Position numbers and translations under genes: made by a program
Notes under the pieces: model-generated
What the model saw: the letters and a program-made list of their open reading frames with translations, nothing else
The model's database searches: none
Told to the model about the DNA's origin: nothing
NCBI GenBank assembly: GCA_030142905.1
Contig: JASJOG010000148.1
Location: 464,501-528,500 of the forward strand
Source: Heliopora coerulea
Lineage: Eukaryota > Cnidaria > Anthozoa > Scleralcyonacea > Helioporidae
Direction of reading: 5' to 3'
DNA: 64,000 nucleotides
In this document: piece after piece, positions 52,680-61,303 of the stretch
Layout: every line of letters starts with the position of its first letter
Numbering within the stretch: position 1 is the stretch's first letter

Positions 52680-53670
52680 CTACTTTCCCATTTTTTGCAA
52701 TTCCTGCCTATAAAACAATCCAGAAACAGCATTTCCATCGTTATCTTTTAATTTATAAGTAACAGGATTCACAACATAAACATTTCTACTCCAATTCAAT
52801 CTGCTTTCTTTTGAAAATGCCCCCTTCGTCACAGACACTCTAACATTATCTCCCTCCTTAAATACAGTACCTTTCCACATGAAAGATTTGAGATCAAAGT
52901 ACCATTGATATAAAAAAGATAAAGGCAAAACCACATTCCCACAGTAAACATCTCGAGGACAGTTATAATCCAAAGAACTATGATGGCTTTCGTTATACCT
53001 TTCAGCTATCAAATCCAAAAATTGAGTGTATCTACCCACATCGGTTCCATAAACCCCCAACAAAACACCACTTATCATCATCTTCAAAGTACAAATAACT
53101 CTCTCAACTACTACTGCCTTCATTTCATAATTAGAACTAAAATGCAACTTTACTTCTTTGCCATCAAACATTATCTCTTGCCAAACGAGAAAATTCATCA
53201 CTTCTATCACACTGCAAATGTTTCGGAGGAACTTCCCGGTTTCCCAAATTCTTGTCATCCCTCGATATCTCAATAAATTTCTTATAAACAAGCTCCTAAT
53301 TCTTGTTTCTCAATTTTTTCACCCACAAGTAATGACTATAAACATCAATGATGACCAGAAGATATCTGACATTGCTGTTGTATCTCTCAAAATACTTCAA
53401 GTCGGCCAAATTCATCTGCCACTGATGATTATTAGCAACTGCTTGAACTTTCAGTCTCTTATATCTTTTTCTAGATGTCTGCATCAACTCATATCTATCT
53501 TTCAAAACATCATCATTAGATTCCTCAACCCTCTGCTTTTTCTTCTCACTTCCTTTTTTCAACAATTCTTCTCCTTTCACTTTATCATCCAGAAGCAAAC
53601 GAGCCAAAGACTTTATATAAGAAGCATCAAATTCTTTTTTTTTTATTTCTTTCCACTCTTAAAATCTTAA
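52680..53670 (-). pseudogene. Retroviral-type integrase of copy B
   Basis: The first frame (53,607-53,296) has the family lead-in QTSRKRYKRLKVQAVANNHQ, WQMNLADLKYFERY where the first catalytic Asp (usually W.aDL) is Asn, and VIIDVYSHYLWVKKLRNK. After a frameshift near 53,290 the next frames hold QCDRSDEF (second Asp) and KAVVVERVICTLK (the Glu). The C-terminus reads NVRVSVTKGAFSKESRLNWS and GLFYRQELQK, the SH3-like end of Polinton integrases, without a chromodomain. So the triad reads N,D,E. The integrase would insert the element into host DNA. Confidence 0.85.
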
Positions 53671-54558
53671 AATACAAAAAACTAAACATTTTCTTTTGCC
53701 TTTCCAAGCACTTTCACCATTACAAGTTTCCCTAACCTGCTTGCAATAATCATAACAAACATTATTGTTCTGAATAAATTCATTCAGTTCAATTTCAGGA
53801 ACTATCACCTTTAACTCATAAATGTGTTTTCTCAACAATGCTATTCTGAATGACGCGTTAGTAGCTTTGCCAAACTCCAAATCAAAAGTCAAATACAAAA
53901 ACAGTTTCAAATGTTTCTTCAAAAACTCCTCATCCCATTTCAAAGATGCTTTCTTTTTCAGATGGTTGATATCATCACCGACGAAATCAATATTGTCGAC
54001 TTTCCTCTTTTCTCTTAACTCAGGATACTGACTTAAAACATCACTTCGAAACTTTTGCAACTTTTCAGCCACCACACCAAACGAATCTTTTTTTCGAAAA
54101 GCAAAACCTTTGTAAGGTTCCACGCAATCATAACCTGAATCTGCTTGAACGGATTCAATTTCAACCACTTCAATATCGTCATAGTCAATCCTGTCAAGAT
54201 CCGCCTTCAACGCGACAACATCTTGAATTTTCTTTTTCTTTTTGTAACCCACATTCCAATTACCAAATCGTTCACTTTTCAAAATCACCAAGTGCTTTTC
54301 TCTCTCAGTACAAATAACATACTTGGATTCATCTTCTGAAACCCAAAACAACATGTCAATAACAGGCAGCAAATGTCAAAATTCCAACTGAAACTTCAAA
54401 TTTCTCATGAATTGTAATCCTCCTTTGACATCTGGCAAAGCCTGATATATTTCACAAGCGTTGGCCCGTTTGTTATAACAAACTTGCAATTGAGAATGAT
54501 CAGAATATTGCAAAACAGTTGTAATGTTTTCAGCAAAAACCTTATTAAACACTTCCAT
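53659..54558 (-). pseudogene. Unknown ~300-residue protein next to the integrase, copy B
   Basis: ATG 54558 begins the frame. It passes an in-frame TGA at ~54,375 and runs on to 53,659. Content is acidic and mixed (VVALKADLDRIDYDDIEVVE, LREKRKVDNIDFVGDDINHL) with a late Leu/Phe-rich part (HLKLFLYLTFDLEFGKATNA). An open stretch upstream to 54,714 (LFEGLELDFHDDEYKEVF) may be the true N-terminus in another frame. It overlaps the integrase upstream region by a few bases. No family is recognised. Confidence 0.5.
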
Positions 54559-54767
54559 TTCTTTTTTTTTCAATCGTCCACCAACAGTTCCTTTTCAAAA
54601 TACAACTACACAAAGAAAATACCTCTTTATATTCATCATCATGGAAATCCAACTCTAATCCCTCAAACAAACTATTTTTTAAACTCCTAAAACACAAAGG
54701 GCCTTTCAAATGCATACTAATGTCAAAAGCCGAGGTGTCACTAGGAGGACAATTAATATTATATGAT

Positions 54768-55262
54768 TCAAGTAAACAAATCCAGACTCTCCTGACAAGA
54801 ATAACTAACTCTATTTCTCAAAGGATCTATCTTGGACCTTTTTGAAAAAACAACCATCCACTGTCCATTTTTCTTATGTATTATATGATTATGCAACATA
54901 GATCCGTTTTTCATAGATTTATACTTTGCTATTGCACCCATTCTATAATAATTTCCCAATTCCGTAAATGATTCCCTCATCTCAGGAATAACACAGTGCT
55001 TATGATCATTCCAATAAATTCTGGCTAAAAAAATCCTTCAAACATCCAAAAAATAAGACTCCTCATGAAGACCCTCAATCATTTTTTTCAAAAGGGACAG
55101 CAAATGAGAAACACACCTCAAGCAACCAAACATTGCCATAACTTGTTTAAAAAAATACCTAAAATTGAACATTTTCTTCACAACTCTTAAAGGTATTTCA
55201 TTATCTCTGCACATTTCTTTAAAACAAGAATATCCCAACATAAAATTGAAAGACAATTGCAA
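54768..55262 (-). pseudogene. Unknown copy B protein, ~165 residues, one stop
   Basis: One frame from 55,262 to 54,768 is interrupted by a single TGA at ~55,038. The first half is hydrophobic and Cys-rich (FGCLRCVSHLLSLLKKM), the second basic (SMKNGSMLHNHIIHKKNGQW). No signal peptide is evident and the ATG of the frame is not certain. It is part of a row of small minus-strand genes that fills the right arm of copy B. No relation to the copy A cluster could be shown. Confidence 0.45.
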
Positions 55263-55698
55263 ACGACCATGTCAAAAATCACACTTAGTACCCAAATGAA
55301 AACTCGACCTATGCAATTTCTGATCACACTGAACAACAACTTCGTTTCTCACAAAATCAATAGGATTAAACAAGTTCTTTTAATTGAAAGAAACAATATT
55401 CCAACGACAACAAAACTTTCTCAAACACAATATGTAAAAGCATTTTTTTTCATTAACAGCTTCTTCTGATTCTTTGGTGTCTAAATATTCTATACCATTT
55501 TATACCATTTGCTGCCTATTTTAACAACGGTATACTTTTCATAATAATCTCCAATCATCAATCCATCAAAAATCCAATACAGGAAACAACACATTTTCAC
55601 TTTTTCACAAAGGTTGACCAAATTTCCAAGTTCCAAGTTTTCACATCTGTCATAAGGTATTTATTTTCCCAAAAAATTATGAACTCTTTTCTTCAAAG

Positions 55699-55896
55699 TT
55701 AACAATCTCCGGCAAAACGTTTGTTAAACGGAAGCAGCCCATAAGTAAGAGAATTCAAAAAGTATAACATGTACACTCTAGGATCATAAGGCAAAACTTG
55801 CAGCATAATTTTGAAAACCATCAAAGCAACCTCAGCTGAAACCATTTGGCATCCCTTGTTTAACACATCAATCCCTGATTCTTCTTTATTATCCAT
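55699..55896 (-). CDS. Small unknown copy B protein, 65 residues
   Basis: The intact ORF from ATG 55896 starts acidic (NKEESGIDVLNKGCQMV) and becomes hydrophobic (VALMVFKIMLQVLPYDPRVY), ending CGDC-like (FAGDC). No family is recognised. It is separated from its neighbours by short AT-rich spacers. The 430 bases downstream (55,263-55,698) contain only chance frames. Confidence 0.4.
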   Translation of the reverse strand: MDNKEESGIDVLNKGCQMVSAEVALMVFKIMLQVLPYDPRVYMLYFLNSLTYGLLPFNKRFAGDC

Positions 55897-55937
55897 TTAT
55901 TTTTTAATCAATTCTTTCTAACAACCAACTTTACTTA

Positions 55938-56150
55938 TTAAAACTCTTTGAACTGCAAATCAATTTCAGATCCTTTATAAGACAATTTCACAAACAAATT
56001 AATCCATTCAATGTCACCCGCTTCATCCACATTATCAAAATATTCAAATAATGTTTTCACTGCTATGTATTTACTAGAGTACAAATAATCAGAAATCACG
56101 GCTTTGAAGTATTTCAAATCATTGTCTATTTTCAATTCAAACAAATACAT
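55938..56150 (-). CDS. Small unknown copy B protein, 70 residues or a C-terminal part
   Basis: The frame from ATG 56150 reads FELKIDNDLKYFKAVISDYL, FEYFDNVDEAGDIEWINLFV and ends LQFKEF. It is acidic and soluble. The matching strand upstream to ~56,285 also looks protein-like in another frame (LLRKENCIRVVKVVRVLYYN), so this may be the C-terminal part of a longer, frameshifted gene. No family is recognised. Confidence 0.4.
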   Translation of the reverse strand: MYLFELKIDNDLKYFKAVISDYLYSSKYIAVKTLFEYFDNVDEAGDIEWINLFVKLSYKGSEIDLQFKEF

Positions 56151-56286
56151 TCTACATGCAACTTTATCATAAACGACAGTTTCAAGTTCCCTAAATTATA
56201 GTACAACACTCTAACAACTTTGACAACACGAATGCAATTCTCCTTCCTCAATAATTCATCCCTTTCTTCTTTATTAAGAAAACTCT

Positions 56287-56628
56287 TCAGAACATAATCG
56301 CTTGCCATCCTGAAAACAATCCTTGATATTCCTCATTTTCATACTTCACCACGGTAAATGTTTCCTCGTCGCCATCAACCACAATACCTCCTAACAACAT
56401 ATTTTTCAAAACTTGTATTGCTTGCTCGCATTTACAATTTACCAAATAAACAGCTTTAGCTTCACTAGTAACATCCAAAGCCAGACGGTTAAATACCAAT
56501 TCATCGATAGCAAAATCAAAGAACCACCTTATATCAAAAGTAATTGGATCTATTAGACAATCCCTTACAAAACGCTTATTTCGCCAACCCATAACTATAA
56601 AACACAATCTGTATGAACCATCCGTCAC
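56287..56628 (-). CDS. Unknown copy B protein, ~113 residues
   Basis: The frame begins with GTG at 56,628, so the true start is probably spliced or damaged. It reads YRLCFIVMGWRNKRFVRDCL, ALDVTSEAKAVYLVNCKCEQ and GIVVDGDEETFTVVKYENEE. This is a compact alpha/beta-like composition with four Cys. No domain is recognised. It lies next to the promoter-like spacer at 56,640-56,905. Confidence 0.45.
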   Translation of the reverse strand: MTDGSYRLCFIVMGWRNKRFVRDCLIDPITFDIRWFFDFAIDELVFNRLALDVTSEAKAVYLVNCKCEQAIQVLKNMLLGGIVVDGDEETFTVVKYENEEYQGLFSGWQAIMF

Positions 56629-56907
56629 TAAAATTGTTTAAATAACCAACCATTCAAATCACAAATAAAAAAAAAGCTTACCATAATTATATGTGATAAA
56701 AAGTCCAAACACATAAAACAAACAACGCTTTCAAAACTAGCTGTCACACTTTTTTGTATAAACTGAATATTCTATTCGACATTGCAACGTTCTTTGACGT
56801 CATCATCAGCGGTTTTGAAAAACAACAACCTCCGCTTGCAGAACATAAAAGCAAATACAACACACTCTTTTCAAAGTTGGTAAGTTAAACATAATTTATA
56901 ACATAAG

Positions 56908-57319
56908 TCAATGTTTTATACCAAATAAATATCTTGGTTCGTATTGTTTTATCCAATCTTCACCATTTGTTTCAACTAATTTCATTCCAAACCAAGAATA
57001 CTTCTCTGACATTTCTGCATCCCTCTCCAACGAGAACAACAAACCAACATCCTCAGTGCAACCAAAACATTCATGCAGTTTGATAACCAGATATTCTTTT
57101 GTATAAATTTGTTCTTGATATATTTTCCCAAGGATGCATGACATCGTGTTTATACCAGACAACATAATGTTTATGAGGTTTGATGACTTTCAATTTCAAA
57201 AACGTATCATCATCAAATTTAATACATCTGCTTTGCATACAAACATCATCCACATCATGTTCATAAACAGCAGAAACATATTTCAAACCTTCCTTACATG
57301 GTTGAGTTACCAAGCACAT
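56908..57319 (-). pseudogene. Unknown copy B protein, ~135 residues, frameshifted
   Basis: ATG 57319 starts CLVTQPCKEGLKYVSAVYEH and reads on to KVIKPHKHYVVWYKHDVMHP. The frame then changes near 57,110 to one with YLVIKLHECFGCTEDVGLLF and KYSWFGMKLVETNGEDWIKQ, ending at 56,908. Cys pairs (CFGC and C..C near the start) might bind metal. The 5' end abuts a Penelope fragment whose left border falls within this gene's first codons, so the N-terminus may be truncated. Confidence 0.45.
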
Positions 57320-58085
57320 ACGATAGCAAACAGAACGAACTCAACCATGTAACAACAGCCTTACAAAACAATGGATACCCAGAGAGAGTTCTGAAACAAA
57401 CTTTCAAAGACTTGACAACTAACAAACCCATACCATCACCTGAAGAACTGGTAAGACAATTTTTCAAATGTGTGACTGAAAATGACAAACCAACCGGCTA
57501 CGTTTCTTTACCGTACGTGAGTGGGATAACTGACGCTCTCAGACGTATACTACAAAAACATAATATTAGAGTCACTACTAAACCACTGCGAATGCTACAA
57601 CAAACTTTTCCTTCTCCCAAATATGAAGTTCCACCCGAACGATGAACCAATGTTGTTGGTTCGTGGTCATACATTGGTGAAACAGGAAGATCGTTTGAAA
57701 CACGAAAAAAGGAACATATCCGGAATGTTAAAAACTATAAAAAAGGTTCAAACATAGCTAAACATGCATGGGAAAATAATCATAATATCGACTTCGCTAA
57801 TAGTAGAGTAATTGATAGTGGTAACTACCAAACACGAAAAACATTAGAATCTTGGCATACGGCTTTAATAGTGAATTCTGACAATAACTCCAAGCCGCTT
57901 CCCAGACAATACACTGTTCTTGTCAACAAGCATTGTATTCGCTAATTGCTTCCTGCCACATAGTTTCTCAATTCAACACGCACCTATAAATATCTACAAG
58001 TCATTAATTCATGTCACTCTTGCCTGTTGAAGACTACAGTTAAGTAGTCGAAAGCTCATATATTTAATAAATTTTAGTCAGAGAA
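57305..58085 (+). mobile_element. 5'-truncated Penelope-like element (RT end, GIY-YIG, hammerhead-like tail)
   Basis: The frame starts with KQNELNHVTTALQNNGYPER and ends with LPYVSGITDALRRILQKHNI and a PSPKYEVPPE linker at 57,642. After a TGA the frame continues with SYIGETGRSFETRKKEHIRN, the GIY-YIG nuclease with its Arg, and ends at TAA ~57,945. The catalytic RT domain is absent, a common 5' truncation. Near 58,038-58,075 lies CTGTTGA, a strong stem GACTAC/GTAGTC with loop AGTTAA, then GAAA: a hammerhead core with one substitution. Confidence 0.85.
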
Positions 58086-58103
58086 CGTGTCTCAAAATTA
58101 ATT

Positions 58104-58555
58104 ATGTCTCAACCTGGCTGCGCAATCTCCATATTTCCTTATTTTTGCTATTCAAATACATCTTCACAAAATCTTCTGCAAAGAAATTCACAATCACAAA
58201 CCTTCCATTATCAAAAACATCCAACAAATTCTTTACAACAATCTGATAAATCACCCCTTAATCCATTTATTTTTTTATTTCTTCACTCTAGAATAAAGCA
58301 ACTGCAAGTGTCAAACTTATGTCTGTGAATAACCAACTAAGTAATCTCATCATAGCGGAAGATGGATTAACAATTTCATGTTTTAATAACAACAGAACAA
58401 ATTTGAAACCTATATGCAGTAAAAGATATCTTGCATTTTCGGAATGTCAATTCTTGCCAGGCAATCTTGAAAAAATAACTTGTTTAAATTGTGGACAAAT
58501 TTCACATGGAACCTTTTTCAATCCATTCTTATTTTGTATCTTTAAAGAAAGATAG
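58104..58555 (+). CDS. Unknown small ORFs at the right end of copy B
   Basis: Two overlapping frames follow the Penelope tail. The one from ATG 58104 to 58,328 is Ser/Gln-rich. The one from ATG 58319 to 58,555 reads LSNLIIAEDGLTISCFNNNR and ITCLNCGQISHGTFFNPF, with a CLNCG motif that could bind zinc. The second looks more like a real protein. They would be the outermost plus-strand gene of copy B, mirroring the plus-strand gene at the end of copy A in position only. No family is recognised. Confidence 0.4.
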
Positions 58556-58587
58556 ACAAAATTAAAATAACCAAACATGTCACTCTT

Positions 58588-58860
58588 AGTCACTCTCGTT
58601 CACTCTCACTCTCTGCTTCTCTCTCGAAATCCCCATGAATCCCATAGGTTAAGTTCCCGACTCTCCCGAGTTAAATCTGATTGGTTGAAACCTGTTAATC
58701 AGTTTGAAAATATCACTCCCTTAAAAAAATCACAATCTGTCACTTTGATTGGTTGACGTGTGTCACATGGGGTCAAATCCCCCAATGTGATTGGTAAGTA
58801 AAATGAATATTTCCCTCAGGAAGTATACTACTCCCTATACCATTTCCCCTAGGAGTATTC
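58588..58860 (+). repeat. Putative terminal sequence of Polinton copy D
   Basis: It starts AGTCACTCTC and is rich in CACTCTC repeats for ~40 bases. ATTGGTTGA repeats follow, then ATTGGTAAGT and TATACTACT, the same order as at 8,132-8,245 in copy C. Several short direct repeats (TGATTGGTTGA twice) are inside. This supports a Polinton terminal repeat, but the partner end is outside the window. Confidence 0.5.
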
Positions 58861-58879
58861 AACTTGATGCAAAAACCTG

Positions 58880-59370
58880 AGTAGTTTTTGTGCAAGTTCA
58901 CCACTAACATGGCCTTTTTTGTAAGCATTGATTAATTTAGCTGGTGTATCCTGTATTTCACTTAATCTGGCTTTTATTAATGCATTTGGGTGGTATTTTT
59001 AACATAGTCCACTACCTTGTAATGTAAATCAGTTTCATTCATTAGCACAATTTGATTTTTAACTAGCTTTGGTAAGTGATATTGACCTGTTTTGCTGGTT
59101 GATGGTAATACATTTGGAGTTTTTTTAGCTGACACTAACTTGAAACAAAATATTAGAGAGTAAACACCAGGTTAATTAATAAAAACCATTTGAGGGTGTA
59201 TTTTTGTAAGGGGTGTGAATCATAACCCTTGCATTCCACAAATTCTTGTTTTGAATTTGACATTGATGTGGTTCATTAATGCATCCTTAGTGTTCTCACA
59301 ACCAACTGCTTTTGCAATAGATCTACCTCTAAACCAAATATCATCACCGTTTTTTATTATACTAACTGGT
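58880..59370 (-). pseudogene. BRO-N/MSV199-type DNA-binding protein of copy D
   Basis: On the minus strand, DDIWFRGRSIAKAVGCENTK and KDALMNHI form a BRO-N start, followed by FINEPGVYSLIF-like remains with a stop in the Glu position. An MSV199-like part, ETDLHYKVVDYVKN, and a C-terminal LHKNYSGF region complete it near 58,880. BRO-N proteins are DNA-binding proteins widespread in insect DNA viruses, phages and some Polintons. Three or more stops and shifts make it inactive. It lies directly inside the terminal sequence. Confidence 0.65.
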
Positions 59371-59379
59371 TGATTTCCA

Positions 59380-60100
59380 AAAGTGATTTTACTTTGTATA
59401 TTTTAAAAATTCAGTCATTTGATTAATAAATAATGAATCTATATCTGTGTTTTAACATGTCTGAATTTTGCAACTGTGAACATCTCTTTATAAAAATATG
59501 GACAATACCAAGTTCCATTCCTATGTGATTTTTCCAATATCATTTATCTTCAGCAAGATGTTTCACAGGTTAACCTCTATTTTTTTTTTTTCATCTGTCA
59601 TTTTTATTGCATCAATTTTTGTATTAAGGACAGTTACAGCTGGTATCCCATTTTAATTCCTTGTAAACAATACTGAACAGATTATCACCAAACTTGTCTC
59701 TAGTCTGATTGTTTCACATCATTTATGCTTTTTAATAGCTTTATATCTCATCTTAAACACAATCGGATGACATAGTAGTTAAATCTGCTTATATTATGAC
59801 CCTTTACAAAATCTGATGATATCGTTTTAATATATTCACTTTTAACAATTCATTTGCTTCTTAGATGAACACTTTTCTGTTTCTCATATTCTCTGAGAAT
59901 ATGAGAAACATATTCTCTGAGACAACCATATGTAGCCTCTCCACATTTTTGGGCATGTATGAGGATAATTTTTCATTCATAGTCTTAATATTTTACATTT
60001 TGGTTTATGATTTCATGAACATTTTTACAATCCATCGCCTTCTCGAATACTCTATTATCATAATATTGAAAAATTAATTCGTCCATCTACATATTTAATT
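59380..60100. other. Decayed part of copy D
   Basis: No intact gene. The minus strand continues upstream of the BRO gene with short open pieces full of stops. A plus-strand frame at 59,865-60,077 is probably chance. A perfect 18-bp direct repeat with ATATTCTCTGAGA lies at about 59,888-59,921 (TCATATTCTCTGAGAATATGAGAAACATATTCTC region), containing a small palindrome, TTCTCTGAGAA. Confidence 0.4.
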
Positions 60101-60102
60101 TA

Positions 60103-60480
60103 GAATACAATTTTTGTTGAAATAATTTTATAAACTATATATCCACCAGCAGTACCTACAGCTCCAATAATAACCATTTGACACTGGGTTTATTATAGTC
60201 TGATAATGTCGGTTCCCTTGTGAATTTCATACCATTGCATTGTATTGTTTGGATTTATCTAAGTTTATCAAAAGCATGGTTTGTTTGATTGATATCTGCA
60301 TTGGTATCACTTAATTGCATTCTTAATTGTTGGATCCTATCTTTTTTTAGCAACTTAATTCTCATACCAAATCCTTGAGAGATTTATTATGTCTCTTTAA
60401 TTTGGCTTCATACCCTGTATGATTCAACTTTGAAAAAAGAAGGCCACAGCATTGAATAAACCTTTTGGTACTACACTTGC
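60103..60480 (-). pseudogene. Small coiled-coil and membrane protein remnants, copy D
   Basis: The minus strand gives a coiled-coil-like piece, IQQLRMQLSDTNADINQTNH, at about 60,260-60,340. A later short membrane segment, VIIGAVGTAGGYIVYKII, ends at ~60,103. Between them the frame changes at least twice. Both features are usual for small Polinton virion proteins. I cannot name the family. Confidence 0.4.
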
Positions 60481-60492
60481 TATTTTATACAG

Positions 60493-60672
60493 TTAAACAG
60501 ATTTGAATGGATCAGTATGAATCTGCTTCTTTTCTTGACCATATTTGACGAGTGTCAATGAAGCTCCAAAACCCAAAGCTAGTTTAACTGCTCGTTTCGT
60601 TGCTGCTATACTTACACCAACTGCAGCATCATAAGCCTTATTCAATAGTTCTTTCTTGTTTACTGTTGACAT
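60493..60672 (-). CDS. Small Ala-rich basic protein of copy D, 59 residues
   Basis: ATG 60672 starts STVNKKELLNKAYDAAVGVS and continues IAATKRAVKLALGFGASLTL, an amphipathic Ala-rich helix, ending QIHTDPFKSV. Composition and size resemble the small basic protein of copy C (9,371-13,859), but a direct match is not evident. The frame is intact. Confidence 0.45.
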   Translation of the reverse strand: MSTVNKKELLNKAYDAAVGVSIAATKRAVKLALGFGASLTLVKYGQEKKQIHTDPFKSV

Positions 60673-60699
60673 GTATATTGTAACACATTTTATTTTAAT

Positions 60700-61260
60700 C
60701 AAATGGGTCTACTGTGTTGATTTTTGGTGTATCCTTTTTGATATTGGCAGTTTTGAGTTTGTCTGTTTTAACATCCTTTGATTGTCTCAAGAGCTTTTAC
60801 TTGTCTTTTATTTTGTTGATATGTGTAGTATAAGGATAGTCTAGTGATTGCAAGACCAGCTATTGGGTATAAATATTTCACATCAAAACTACAAGATTTG
60901 TCCTTTTTTTATCTTCAATTTGCTGTCTCATTTTATGTTCTTTGGTAGCTTTACTTATTTGAGCTAGCCTCTCACCAACAGGCACTCATTTGGGATCCTT
61001 AATTTTCTCTGTCCTTTCTACAGATGTTATCTTAGGTGTTTCCACTTTACTGTCACTTAGCTATATTTTTACTTATCTCCCAAATTTCTTGAAAGCATCT
61101 TGAAAAATCTCAAGTATTTGAAATTAATTTCATTTGCTATCACTAGTTGCTGTCGCTATTCAATACAAAGGGTTAAGAAATCTTATATCTATCCTCTCCT
61201 GTATTATTCTATCAGCCTTCTCCTTTCCTAGGTATTTTTTTAGGTTGAAACATTGTCTAA
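60700..61260 (-). pseudogene. Basic and membrane-anchored Polinton protein remnant, copy D
   Basis: The minus strand has KYLGKEKADRIIQERIDI near 61,210, then SVERTEKIKDPK and VPVGERLAQISKATKEHKMR with a basic coiled-coil look (60,930-61,030), then a hydrophobic piece with YPIAGLAI near 60,850, then KDVKTDKLKTANIKKDTPK near 60,740. Stops separate the pieces. This may be one or two small genes. No family is assigned. Confidence 0.35.
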
Positions 61261-61303
61261 ACTTGCTATAGTTTCATAAAAGTTACCTGATAAACAGTCA
61301 GTC

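Noticed and set aside
53158..53670. 170-codon plus-strand ORF
   Set aside because: It lies antisense to the integrase motifs and has the Ile/Leu/Phe-rich composition typical of reverse-strand shadows here.
1..58555. Copies A and B as the two halves of one giant palindromic element
   Set aside because: They carry the same genes twice with deep protein divergence and different degrees of decay, and a separate Polinton lies between them. Two separate insertions explain this better.
59865..60077. 70-codon plus-strand hydrophobic ORF
   Set aside because: Ile/Phe-rich chance frame in AT-rich DNA, opposite a decayed minus-strand Polinton region, with no start context or neighbours on its strand.
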